Of a DNA stretch of 64,000 nt, positions 18,145-25,555 are shown piece after piece. Within the stretch, counting starts at the first letter, position 1, and each line of letters starts with the position of its first letter. Made by a program: the position numbers and the translations under genes. Origin of the DNA: UBA8079 sp965205535 (GTDB lineage: Bacteria > Pseudomonadota > Alphaproteobacteria > UBA6615); the NCBI GenBank assembly GCA_965205535.1, contig CBDBHH010000005.1, positions 3,100,001 through 3,164,000 of the forward strand. The letters are read 5' to 3'. The notes under the pieces are model-generated. The model saw only the letters and a list, made by a program, of their open reading frames with translations, was not told the origin of the DNA and made no database searches.

Positions 18145-18287
18145 AGTCGAAACTCCGGGTCCGAATGATTAGTCCAAGACTGCTTCGTCGCGACCGGGCA
18201 AGCGGCCAACGCGGCATGCGCCGCTGGTATATGTAGTGTCGGGTTCGAGTTTGGCCAAATTGCGGCCGGGCACAACTGCGTGAGCGA

Positions 18288-20300
18288 CTAAACGTCCAGC
18301 TCTGCCACGAATTTGGCGTTGTCCTGGATGAACCTGAAGCGCAATTCCGCCTTGCGCCCCATCAATTGTTCAACCAGCTGCGCGGTGGCCTTGGCGTCGC
18401 GGGCCCGGGATTTGTCGGCATCCGTGGCGCTGGACAGAGCGACCTGGATTAGCTGGCGTTTCTCCGGATCCATGGTCGTGTCGCGCAGCTGGGCGGGCGG
18501 CATCTCGCCCAGCCCCTTGAACCGGCTGATTTCGATCTTCCCTGCGCCCGAGAAATGCTCCGCCATCAGGCGTTCACGGTCGGCATCGTCCAGCGCGTAG
18601 ACCACGTCACCGCCCTTGGCCAGCCGGTAAAGCGGCGGCACGGCGAGGAATAAATGTCCGTTGGTCACCAGTTCGGGCATCTCGCGATAGAAGAAGGTCA
18701 TGAGCAGGGACGCGATATGGGCGCCGTCAACGTCGGCATCGGTCATGATGACCACGCGTTCATAGCGCAGCTTCGACAGATCGAAGGTCTTGCCGGACCC
18801 ACAGCCCAGCGCCTGGGTCAGGTCGCTCAGTTCCTGATTGCCGCGCAGTTTGTCGGCCGACGCGCTGGCGACGTTCAGGATTTTTCCGCGCAGCGGGAGA
18901 ATGGCCTGGGTCGCGCGGCTGCGCGCCTGCTTTGCCGAACCGCCGGCACTGTCACCCTCGACCAGGAAGATTTCCGTGCCCTCCGCGCTGCTGCGTGTGC
19001 AATCGGCGAGCTTGCCGGGCAGGCGGGACTTGCGGCCCGCGGTTTTTCGTTTCATCGCCCGGTCTTCGCGCCGGCGCTTGCGCTCCTCGGCGCGCTCGAT
19101 CGCCCATTCGAGCAGTGCATCGGCGTTCTGCCGGTCGTTCGACAGGTGATGGTCGAAATGGTCCTTGAGCTGCGCCTCGACGATCCGCGCGGCCTCGGGC
19201 ATCGAGAGCTTTTCCTTGGTCTGGCCCTGGAATTGCGGCTCGGAGATGAACAGCGACAGGACGATCGCCGCACCATCAGCGATATCGTCGACCGTCAGCT
19301 GGCCTGCCTTGCGGTTGTTGGTGAGTTCGCCATAGCCCTTGAGCCCGCGGGTCAGCGCGCCGCGGATGCCCGCGACATGGCTGCCGCCTTCGGGCGTGGG
19401 AACGGTGTTGCAGTAGGAGCTGACGAAGCCTTCACCGTCGGCAGGCCAGCACACGGCCCACTCGATGCGCCCCTGGGTGCCGTTCAAATCCGCCCTGCCG
19501 GCGAAGATATCGGCCCCCACGAGCGGGCGTTCGCCGATGGTCGAGCGCAGATAGTCGAGAATGCCGTCGGCAAACTGGAAGGTTTCGGCTTCCGGCACAT
19601 CGCCTGCGAGTTCGGACGCGCACGACCAGCGAATCTCGACGCCGCGGAACAGATACGCCTTGGACTTCGCCATGTCGTAGAGGCGTTGGGCCTCGAAGGC
19701 GGCTTTTTTTCCGAAGATTTCGGGGTCGGGGAGGAAGGTCACGGTCGTGCCGCGCCGGTTCTGCACCGCTTTCAGCTTCTTCAGCTTGCCGGTCGGCTTG
19801 CCTTGCGAATATTCCTGCGCCCACAGCTCCTTGTCGCGGGCCACTTCGACCCTGAGCGTGGCCGCGAGCGCGTTGACGACGCTGAGGCCGACGCCATGCA
19901 GGCCGCCGGATGTCTGATAGGCCTTGCCGTCGAACTTCCCGCCGGAATGAAGCGTTGTCAGGATGACTTCCAGCGCCGACTTGCTCTTGAATTTGGGGTG
20001 CGGGTCGATCGGGATGCCGCGCCCGTTGTCCGTGACCGCGAGCGAACCGTCCGCATTCAGGTGCATCTCGATACGGTCGGCATGGCCGGCGACGGCCTCA
20101 TCCATGGAATTGTCGAGGATTTCCGCGGCCAAATGGTGCAGGGCGCGTTCATCGGTGCCGCCGATATACATGCCGGGGCGCCGGCGCACCGGTTCCAGGC
20201 CCTCGAGGACCTCGATGTCCTGGGCGGTGTAGTTGCCGTCGCCCGACGGGGCGTCGTCGAACAATCCAGGATCTTCGGTTTTGCGTTTCGCGCGTGCCAC
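18288..20300 (-). CDS. parE: DNA topoisomerase IV subunit B
   Basis: This is the ATPase subunit of topoisomerase IV, which decatenates daughter chromosomes. Domains in order: GHKL ATPase (EILDNSMDEAV, DNGRGIPIDPHP, GLHGVGLSVVNAL), transducer domain, and Toprim domain with EGDSAGGSAKQ and MTDADVDGAHI. The C-terminus ends with LMGRKAELRFRFIQDN, as is usual. I chose the GTG at 20300 (VARAKRKTED) because GAGG lies just upstream; another GTG at 20342 would add 14 residues. The absence of a gyrB-specific insert and the KSKSALEVILTTLHSGGKF segment support ParE over GyrB. The parC partner is not in the window. Confidence 0.93.
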   Translation of the reverse strand: MARAKRKTEDPGLFDDAPSGDGNYTAQDIEVLEGLEPVRRRPGMYIGGTDERALHHLAAEILDNSMDEAVAGHADRIEMHLNADGSLAVTDNGRGIPIDPHPKFKSKSALEVILTTLHSGGKFDGKAYQTSGGLHGVGLSVVNALAATLRVEVARDKELWAQEYSQGKPTGKLKKLKAVQNRRGTTVTFLPDPEIFGKKAAFEAQRLYDMAKSKAYLFRGVEIRWSCASELAGDVPEAETFQFADGILDYLRSTIGERPLVGADIFAGRADLNGTQGRIEWAVCWPADGEGFVSSYCNTVPTPEGGSHVAGIRGALTRGLKGYGELTNNRKAGQLTVDDIADGAAIVLSLFISEPQFQGQTKEKLSMPEAARIVEAQLKDHFDHHLSNDRQNADALLEWAIERAEERKRRREDRAMKRKTAGRKSRLPGKLADCTRSSAEGTEIFLVEGDSAGGSAKQARSRATQAILPLRGKILNVASASADKLRGNQELSDLTQALGCGSGKTFDLSKLRYERVVIMTDADVDGAHIASLLMTFFYREMPELVTNGHLFLAVPPLYRLAKGGDVVYALDDADRERLMAEHFSGAGKIEISRFKGLGEMPPAQLRDTTMDPEKRQLIQVALSSATDADKSRARDAKATAQLVEQLMGRKAELRFRFIQDNAKFVAELDV

Positions 20301-20423
20301 GGTGGCCTCGGGTAAAAGTAATCCTAAGTTTTGGTCGTGCACCGCTCGCCACCGGACTCCAAGGCGAAATCCAGAATGGTGCCGACTGAGCGCAATATGT
20401 GATGATTCGCGTGTGAGGTGACA

Positions 20424-20822
20424 ATGAAGAACGCAGTTGACGAAGAACCACGCGGTGAATTGTTCATCCAGGCCGCAGCCATGCCCGCCGACACCAATCC
20501 CAACGGCGATATTTTCGGCGGCTGGCTACTGGCGCAGATGGATATCGCCGGAGGCATCGCGGCGCGCAGCCATTCCGGCGACCGCACGGTCACCATCGCG
20601 GTTGAATCCATGATCTTCAAGAAACCGGTGCAGGTTGGCGACGTGGTGTCCTGTTACGCCGACCTCGAAAAGGTCGGCCGGACGTCGATGACCTTCCTGA
20701 TCGAGGTCTGGACCCTTCGCCGGGACAGTTTCGTGCGCGAAAAAGTGACCGAAGGGGTGTTCACCTATGTGGCAATAGGATCGGACGGAAAACCACGCGC
20801 AATCGAACAGGAGGCCACATGA
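20424..20822 (+). CDS. yciA: Acyl-CoA thioesterase, YciA type
   Basis: This hotdog-fold thioesterase of 132 residues hydrolyses short and medium acyl-CoA. The family signatures PADTNPNGDIFGGWLLAQMD (catalytic Asn/Asp region near residue 30) and TVAVESMIF-like TIAVESMIFKKPVQVGD are present. The ATG has GAGG six bases upstream. It is divergent from parE, and its stop overlaps the start of the next gene by four bases, so the two are co-translated. Confidence 0.9.
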   Translation: MKNAVDEEPRGELFIQAAAMPADTNPNGDIFGGWLLAQMDIAGGIAARSHSGDRTVTIAVESMIFKKPVQVGDVVSCYADLEKVGRTSMTFLIEVWTLRRDSFVREKVTEGVFTYVAIGSDGKPRAIEQEAT

Positions 20823-21232
20823 TTGGGAAATCGGGAATCACGGCGATGCTTGTCGGCGCGGCCGTTGGGCTGGCGACGATCGGCGACACGGCCGTGGCGG
20901 GCGAGGCGGACGTGACCGCGGTCGCGCTGCGCAGCGGCAGCACCTATAGCTTCTCCGTGACCGTGCGCCATGGGGATGAAGGCTGGGATCACTATGCCAA
21001 CCGCTGGGAGGTCGTCAGCCTCGACGGGAAGGTGCTGGCGACCCGCGTGCTGGCTCACCCGCACGTCAACGAGCAGCCCTTCACGCGATCTCTGTCCGGC
21101 GTAAAGCTGCCGGCCGGCACGAAGGAAGTTCGCATACGCGCGAACGACAAGGTGCACGGCACCGGCGGGGTGGAGCTGATCGTCGATCTGGCGACCGGCA
21201 AGTCGCGCGCAGCGAATGGCGGTCGGTCTTGA
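20819..21232 (+). CDS. Small exported protein of unknown function
   Basis: A signal peptide is visible (hydrophobic AMLVGAAVGLATIG, cleavage after AVAGE near residue 28). The mature domain of about 110 residues looks all-beta, with SYSFSVTVRHGDEGWDHYANRW and an ending of KEVRIRANDKVHGTGGVELIV. I recognise a general resemblance to small periplasmic beta proteins but cannot name a family. Its ATG overlaps the stop of the thioesterase gene. It converges on the Cys-rich peptide gene at 21246. Confidence 0.75.
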   Translation: MIGKSGITAMLVGAAVGLATIGDTAVAGEADVTAVALRSGSTYSFSVTVRHGDEGWDHYANRWEVVSLDGKVLATRVLAHPHVNEQPFTRSLSGVKLPAGTKEVRIRANDKVHGTGGVELIVDLATGKSRAANGGRS

Positions 21233-21245
21233 GGCAGGCGGCCGG

Positions 21246-21524
21246 TTATCGGGCTGCCGGAGCCTCGAGTGCTTCATCGTCGATACCGACGCACACGCAG
21301 ACAAAGCACTGCGCGCAAGACGCGGCTGCCATTGTCGGTGTATCGAGAACTTCATCGCTGAGGTCGGCGCGATCGAGACGGGGCGTATTGCTTATGACTT
21401 CCAGAGCCTCTGTTGCGTCTTCGGTGATCCCGACGCAGACACAGACGAAACACTGCGCGCAAGATGCGGCAGCCATTGTTGGTGTATCGAGAATTTCATC
21501 AGCGAGTTCAATTTCAACAGACAT
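21246..21524 (-). CDS. Two-unit Cys-rich peptide, candidate RiPP precursor
   Basis: This 92-residue peptide contains two near-identical 25-residue units (residues 9-33 and 57-81), each with DExLDTPTMAAAS followed by SCAQCFVCVCVGI. They are joined by an acidic 23-residue linker, and the protein ends in an acidic tail. Each unit has four Cys spaced C-x2-C-x2-C-x-C. Translation is well supported: AGGAGA lies eight bases before the ATG. The units differ at nine bases, eight of them synonymous (one Ile/Val change), so the peptide sequence itself is conserved. The acidic leader-like part before a Ser/Cys-rich hydrophobic core resembles thiopeptide and other azole-type RiPP precursors, but no cyclodehydratase, dehydratase, radical SAM enzyme or exporter is nearby. 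A metal-binding small protein is the main alternative. Confidence 0.7.
   Translation of the reverse strand: MSVEIELADEILDTPTMAAASCAQCFVCVCVGITEDATEALEVISNTPRLDRADLSDEVLDTPTMAAASCAQCFVCVCVGIDDEALEAPAAR
21282..21356 (-). repeat. Second copy of the Cys-rich core unit
   Basis: This encodes residues 57-81 of the Cys-rich peptide. It pairs with the copy at 21426-21500; the period is 144 bases (48 codons). Flanking residues are also similar (IELADE versus ADLSDE before, EALE after), so the whole unit of about 45 residues was duplicated. Confidence 0.85.
21426..21500 (-). repeat. First copy of the Cys-rich core unit
   Basis: This encodes residues 9-33 of the Cys-rich peptide. It is identical to the second copy at 24 of 25 residues, with eight silent third-position changes, which indicates an old duplication held by selection on the peptide. 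Confidence 0.85.
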
Positions 21525-21812
21525 TGCAGCGTCTCCTGTTTGCGGGGCCTTACCCGGGGTTTATCTTGGTTAAAACAGTACCGGCCATTTCGATAATCGG
21601 CTAATCATTTTTCTAGTATTGGTTGTTTTTCAGGTATTTGTGCGACTGTGAGGTGTTCGCATTCGCAACGTGGGCCCGCTCACAGGCACACTTCCCGGCG
21701 GGATTGATAAAGTTTGTTGGTGCGCGGTCGATAAGCCAGTCAGCGCTGATTTTGTGACGTAGATTGTTGATCCGGCGGCCGCAAGACCTCGCCGGGCGGA
21801 TGGAGAGAATTC

Positions 21813-22604
21813 ATGACCGAAACTGCAGGCCCGGCCCCGGGTTACAAGGATAAGCCCGAGCATTTCGTGAACTTCGAGCCCAGCCCGAAACGCATTCGGG
21901 TCAGCTTCGGTGGCGAGACGATCGTCGATACGACCAACGGGCTGATCCTTTATGAGCGCGACCGTGTGCCGGTCTATTACCTGCCGCGCAAGGATGCGGC
22001 GATGGACCTTTTGGCGGCGACCGATCAATCGACCCATTGCCCGTTCAAGGGCGACGCCAGCTATTTCACCGTGAATGCGGGCGGCAAGACGGCCGAGAAT
22101 GCGGTGTGGAGCTATGAGCTCCCATTCGACGAGGCAGCGGGGATCAAGGATTATCTGGCATTCTACTGGAACAGGATGGACGCCTGGCACGAGGAAGACG
22201 AGGAAGTCTTCGTGCACGCGCGCAGCCCCAAGGTGCGTGTCGATATCCTCGACAGCTCGCGCCCCGTTCGCGTGGAACTGGGCGGCATCACGGTGGCCGA
22301 GACGACCCGCGCACGGTTCCTGTTCGAGACGGGTCTACCGACCCGCTACTACATCCCGCGCGACGACGTGATCGCCGAGCTGCGCCCGTCCGATCTGGCG
22401 ACGAACTGCCCCTACAAGGGCACCGCCAGCTACCACCATGTCCAGGTCGGCGCGAAGACCTTTGAAAACATCGTCTGGTTCTATCGCGACCCGGTGCATG
22501 AGAGTGCAGGCATCAAGGACTATCTCTGCTTCTACAACGAGCAGGTCGATGCCGTTTATGTGGACGGGGTTGCGGAGGAGAAACCCAAAACCAAGTGGTC
22601 CTGA
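21813..22604 (+). CDS. Tandem DUF427 domain protein
   Basis: Two DUF427 domains lie in tandem. Each has an RVxxxGxxxVxxT strand pair, a (T/N)xCPxKGxASY motif (HCPFKGDASY, NCPYKGTASY) and ends with AGIKDYLxFY. The function of the family is not established. The length (263 aa) is as expected for a double-domain member. GGAGAG lies upstream of the ATG. The 288-base gap before it carries the upstream region of the Cys-rich peptide gene on the other strand; I see no other gene there. Confidence 0.88.
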   Translation: MTETAGPAPGYKDKPEHFVNFEPSPKRIRVSFGGETIVDTTNGLILYERDRVPVYYLPRKDAAMDLLAATDQSTHCPFKGDASYFTVNAGGKTAENAVWSYELPFDEAAGIKDYLAFYWNRMDAWHEEDEEVFVHARSPKVRVDILDSSRPVRVELGGITVAETTRARFLFETGLPTRYYIPRDDVIAELRPSDLATNCPYKGTASYHHVQVGAKTFENIVWFYRDPVHESAGIKDYLCFYNEQVDAVYVDGVAEEKPKTKWS

Positions 22605-22628
22605 GGCGACGCAACTTCGCGTTGGGTC

Positions 22629-22671
22629 TTGACTTCCGAATATATTTCCATATTTATCAAAATATGGAAAT
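22629..22671 (+). promoter_or_regulatory. Candidate arsR promoter with a palindromic operator
   Basis: A perfect 11-base inverted repeat, TTTCCATATTT at 22645-22655 and AAATATGGAAA at 22660-22670, is separated by ATCA and extends by one more pair (22644/22671). It overlaps the arsR start codon. A TTGACT at 22629-22634 could be a -35 element, with an AT-rich -10 at 22651-22656 inside the palindrome. This layout fits autorepression by the ArsR protein. If this promoter is used, transcription would begin about at the ATG. Confidence 0.65.
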
Positions 22672-23008
22672 GAATAGCGCCGTCGAACAATTATCCGCAC
22701 TCGCACAAGAGACTCGCCTGGAGGTGTTTCGCCTTCTGGTGCGGGCCGGCCATGGCGGGTTGCCGGCCGGGGAGATCGGCCGGACGATCGATCTGCCGCT
22801 GCCGACCTTGTCCTTTCACCTGCGCCTGTTGCGCGAGGCCGGGCTGGTGGCCTCGCGCCGCGAGGGGCGGTCGATCATCTACACGGCGAATTACGGCGCG
22901 ATGAACGCGCTGGTCGGCTTCCTGGGCGAGAATTGCTGCCTGGGCGTCGACGTGAACATCACCAATATTGAGGCCGGCGCGGATGTCGGCATAGGAGAGA
23001 GCCAATGA
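22664..23008 (+). CDS. arsR: ArsR-family transcriptional repressor
   Basis: This is a winged-helix metalloregulator of 114 residues. The helix-turn-helix reads LPAGEIGRTIDLPLPTLSFH (about residues 38-57), followed by the wing SRREGRSIIYTAN. A Cys pair near the C-terminus (GENCCLG, about residues 94-95) is the likely As(III)-binding element, as in ArsR proteins with C-terminal Cys sites. The ATG at 22664 lies inside the palindrome and has no Shine-Dalgarno sequence; a second ATG at 22670 is possible. The stop overlaps the start of the ArsI gene by four bases, so the two form an operon. Confidence 0.85.
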   Translation: MEMNSAVEQLSALAQETRLEVFRLLVRAGHGGLPAGEIGRTIDLPLPTLSFHLRLLREAGLVASRREGRSIIYTANYGAMNALVGFLGENCCLGVDVNITNIEAGADVGIGESQ

Positions 23009-23463
23009 AACGACTTCATATTCACTCCCGCGTCGCCGATGTTGCGGCGAGCGTTGCCTACTACAGCAAGTTCTTCGGTCAGTCCCCGGATGTCCGCAAG
23101 GATGACTATGCCAAATGGCTGCTGGATGACCCCCAGGTGAATTTTGCGATCTCCAACGAGCCGGGGCACGCGCCGGGTATTGAGCATCTCGGGTTTCATT
23201 TCGACACGAAAGAGGAGTTCGAGGCGTTCCGCGGCGAGGCCGATCGCGCGCCGCTCGGCCGCACGAACGAAGACGGGACCACCTGTTGCTATGCCCAGTC
23301 CGACAAGGCCTGGTTCACCGATCCCGACAATGTCCCGTGGGAGACGTTTTTCACCTTCGGTGCCTCTGACACCTATCACAGGCTGGATACGCCCGCAGGT
23401 GCGCCGGGCATGCCGGCTATGAATCACGGGAACGCTGCCGGGGCGTGCTGCGTTCCGGACTGA
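23005..23463 (+). CDS. arsI: ArsI/CadI-family metalloenzyme (C-As lyase type)
   Basis: ArsI is a non-heme iron VOC dioxygenase that breaks the carbon-arsenic bond of trivalent organoarsenicals. The expected residues are present: His5, His61 and Glu113 as the metal triad, and the vicinal Cys94-Cys95 pair in TTCCYA that binds arsenic. A second Cys pair sits near the C-terminus (ACCVPD). Length is 152 residues. The coupling to arsR supports an arsenic role over a general glyoxalase role. No arsM, arsB/acr3 or arsC is in the window. Confidence 0.85.
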   Translation: MKRLHIHSRVADVAASVAYYSKFFGQSPDVRKDDYAKWLLDDPQVNFAISNEPGHAPGIEHLGFHFDTKEEFEAFRGEADRAPLGRTNEDGTTCCYAQSDKAWFTDPDNVPWETFFTFGASDTYHRLDTPAGAPGMPAMNHGNAAGACCVPD

Positions 23464-23484
23464 ACGGGTCTCAATTGTCCCAAG

Positions 23485-23513
23485 AAAAAGGCCCCGCCTT
23501 TCGGCGGGGCCTT
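23485..23513 (-). terminator. Intrinsic terminator of glnA (possibly bidirectional)
   Basis: An 11-base-pair hairpin (AAGGCCCCGCC / GGCGGGGCCTT, loop TTTC) lies between the convergent arsI and glnA genes. On the minus strand it is followed by a run of T (the A run at 23485-23489), so it mainly ends glnA transcription. On the plus strand the T run is weak. Confidence 0.85.
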
Positions 23514-23536
23514 CGTCGTTCGTTGTCCGGCTTTCG

Positions 23537-24946
23537 CTAGACCGAGTAGTACATCTCGAACTCGATCGGGTGCGGCGCCTGCAGGAAGTTGGTCAGCTCT
23601 TCCTGCTTCAGCTCGATATAGCTGTCGATCTGGTCGTCGGTGAACACGTCGCCCTTCTTGAGGAAGTCGCGGTCCGCGTCCAGCGCCTCGAGGGCCTGGC
23701 CCAGCGAGCTGCAGACTGTCGGCACGCCTTCAAGCTCCTCGGCCGGCAGGTCATAGAGATCCTTGTCCATCGGGTCGCCCGGATGGATTTTGTTCTCGAT
23801 GCCGTCAAGGCCGGCCATCAGCATGGCCGAGAAAGCCAGATACGGGTTGGCGGTCGGATCGGGGAAACGCACCTCGACGCGCTTGGCGTTGGGGCTCGTC
23901 GCGTAGGGAATACGGCAGGAGGCCGAACGGTTGCGCGCGGAATAGGCGAGCAGGACCGGGGCTTCGAAGCCGGGCACCAGACGCTTGTAGCTGTTGGTGC
24001 TCGCATTGGTGAATGCGTTCAGCGCGCGTGCGTGCTTGATGATACCACCGATGTAGTAGAGGCAGGTGTCCGACAGATCGGCATAACCCGAACCGGCGAA
24101 GGCCGACTTGCCGTCTTTCCAGACCGACTGATGGACATGCATGCCCGAGCCGTTGTCGCCCGCGATGGGCTTCGGCATGAAGGTCGCCGTCTTGCCATAC
24201 TGGTGGGCCACATTGTGGACGACATATTTGTAGATCTGCATCTGGTCGGCCGACCGCAGCAGCGTGTCGAACTTCTGGCCGAGCTCATGCTGGCTGGGGG
24301 CAACCTCGTGATGGTGCTTTTCCATCGCGATGCCCATCTCGAGTGCCGTGGTGACCATCTCGGCGCGGATATCGGTCATGGAATCGACCGGTGCCACGGG
24401 GAAGTAGCCGCCCTTGACGCCCGGGCGATGGCCCATGTTGCCCTCGGGGAAGTCGGCGCCTGAATTGTAGGGGCCTTCGTCACTGTCAACTTCATAGAAG
24501 CTGCGGTTCATCGTGGATTCGAAACGCACATCGTCGAACACGAAGAACTCTGCCTCGGGGCCGAAATAGGCGGCATCACTCACGCCGCTGGATTCCATGT
24601 AGGCCAGCGCCAGTTTCGCCGTGCCGCGCGGATCGCGGGTATAGGGCTCGCCGGTTGCCGGCTCGAGCACATCGCAGAACAAGATCAGCTGCGGCTGGGC
24701 GGTGAACGGGTCCATGACGGCGGAGTTGAGGTCCGGCATGAGGATCATGTCGGATTCATTGATCGCCTTCCAGCCGGCGATCGACGAACCGTCGAACATG
24801 ACACCATCGGTCAGCAAATCCTCATCGACGGTCGAGACGTGCTGCGCGGTGTGCTGCCACTTGCCGCGCGGATCGGTAAACCGAAAATCCACAAATTCGA
24901 CGTCGTTCTCTTTAATCATGTCCAGTACGGTTTTGATGTCGGACAT
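23537..24946 (-). CDS. glnA: Glutamine synthetase, type I
   Basis: This enzyme makes glutamine from glutamate and ammonia with ATP. The 469 residues match GSI-beta. Visible: VDFRFTDPRGKWQH near residue 20, DGSSIAGWKAINESDMIL, the metal-site MEKHHHEVAPSQHE, NGSGMHVHQSVWK, and the adenylylation Tyr398 in the KDLYDLP segment, which indicates control by GlnE. It lies 71 bases downstream of glnB on the same strand, so both are probably transcribed from the sigma-54-like promoter at 25429. Confidence 0.96.
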   Translation of the reverse strand: MSDIKTVLDMIKENDVEFVDFRFTDPRGKWQHTAQHVSTVDEDLLTDGVMFDGSSIAGWKAINESDMILMPDLNSAVMDPFTAQPQLILFCDVLEPATGEPYTRDPRGTAKLALAYMESSGVSDAAYFGPEAEFFVFDDVRFESTMNRSFYEVDSDEGPYNSGADFPEGNMGHRPGVKGGYFPVAPVDSMTDIRAEMVTTALEMGIAMEKHHHEVAPSQHELGQKFDTLLRSADQMQIYKYVVHNVAHQYGKTATFMPKPIAGDNGSGMHVHQSVWKDGKSAFAGSGYADLSDTCLYYIGGIIKHARALNAFTNASTNSYKRLVPGFEAPVLLAYSARNRSASCRIPYATSPNAKRVEVRFPDPTANPYLAFSAMLMAGLDGIENKIHPGDPMDKDLYDLPAEELEGVPTVCSSLGQALEALDADRDFLKKGDVFTDDQIDSYIELKQEELTNFLQAPHPIEFEMYYSV

Positions 24947-25017
24947 TGTCTAGGCTCTCCTGTCTTTCGGAAAAATCTTCTGTTGTGTGATCGAACGTTT
25001 ACTCGATTTCAAAACCG

Positions 25018-25356
25018 CTAAACGGCGTCCGCGCCGCGTTCACCAGTACGAATCCGGATCGCCTCGTCGATCGTTGAGACGAATATTTTGCCATCCCCGA
25101 TGCGGCCCGTACGGGCTGCCTCCTGGATGGCCTCGATTGCCCGTTCGACCTGATCGTCTTCAAGCACGATCTCGATCTTCACCTTGGGCAGAAAATCGAC
25201 GACGTATTCAGCGCCGCGATAGAGTTCTGTATGGCCCTTCTGGCGACCGAAACCCTTGGCCTCGACCACTGTGATGCCCTTGAGCCCGACTTCGTGCAGG
25301 GCTTCCTTCACTTCGTCGAGCTTGAACGGTTTGATAATGGCTTCGATCTTTTTCAT
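25018..25356 (-). CDS. glnB: Nitrogen regulatory protein P-II
   Basis: This is the PII signal protein of 112 residues that senses 2-oxoglutarate, ATP and ADP and controls GlnE and NtrB. The start MKKIEAIIKPFKLDEV fixes the N-terminus; upstream in-frame codons are not PII-like. Tyr51 in the T-loop (RGAEYVVDF) is the uridylylation site. The B and C loops (TGRIGDGKIFV, RTGERG) are intact. The gene precedes glnA, the usual alphaproteobacterial order for GlnB as opposed to GlnK with amtB. Confidence 0.95.
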   Translation of the reverse strand: MKKIEAIIKPFKLDEVKEALHEVGLKGITVVEAKGFGRQKGHTELYRGAEYVVDFLPKVKIEIVLEDDQVERAIEAIQEAARTGRIGDGKIFVSTIDEAIRIRTGERGADAV

Positions 25357-25428
25357 TTTTTGTCTCTTGCTTCCACCATATTGCTCATTCAGCGGGCACG
25401 TGACACGCACCGCCGACATATTGGGCAT

Positions 25429-25444
25429 AGCATGGTTTGTGCCA
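25429..25444 (-). promoter_or_regulatory. Sigma-54 type promoter upstream of glnB-glnA
   Basis: The minus strand reads TGGCACAAACCATGCT, matching the TGGCAC-N5-TTGCW consensus with the GG and GC doublets at the required spacing; only one of the -12 positions (A for T) differs. Transcription would start near 25417, giving a leader of about 60 bases to the glnB ATG. RpoN/NtrC control of glnBA is well known in the class. I could not find a convincing pair of NtrC sites upstream. Confidence 0.75.
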
Positions 25445-25555
25445 CTCGGGCCCTATCGGCAATGGCCTGAAACTAAAGGGAAAAATAGTCTTGTGCTACA
25501 GCTGGTTGCGCCTGTTTTGCCCCATTAATAGGCAGGCTGCCTAATTTTTCATCAG

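Noticed and set aside
18654..20315. 553-codon open frame opposite parE
   Set aside because: Antisense to a clear topoisomerase IV gene; composition is that of a GC-rich shadow frame with no recognisable domain.
21216..21596. Plus-strand frames over the Cys-rich peptide gene
   Set aside because: They are shadows: the silent-site pattern between the two repeats fits only the minus-strand frame, which also has the ribosome binding site.
25528..25548. Small palindrome TAGGCAG/CTGCCTA as a terminator
   Set aside because: The loop is too short for the full stem, and the T run lies on the strand where no gene ends.
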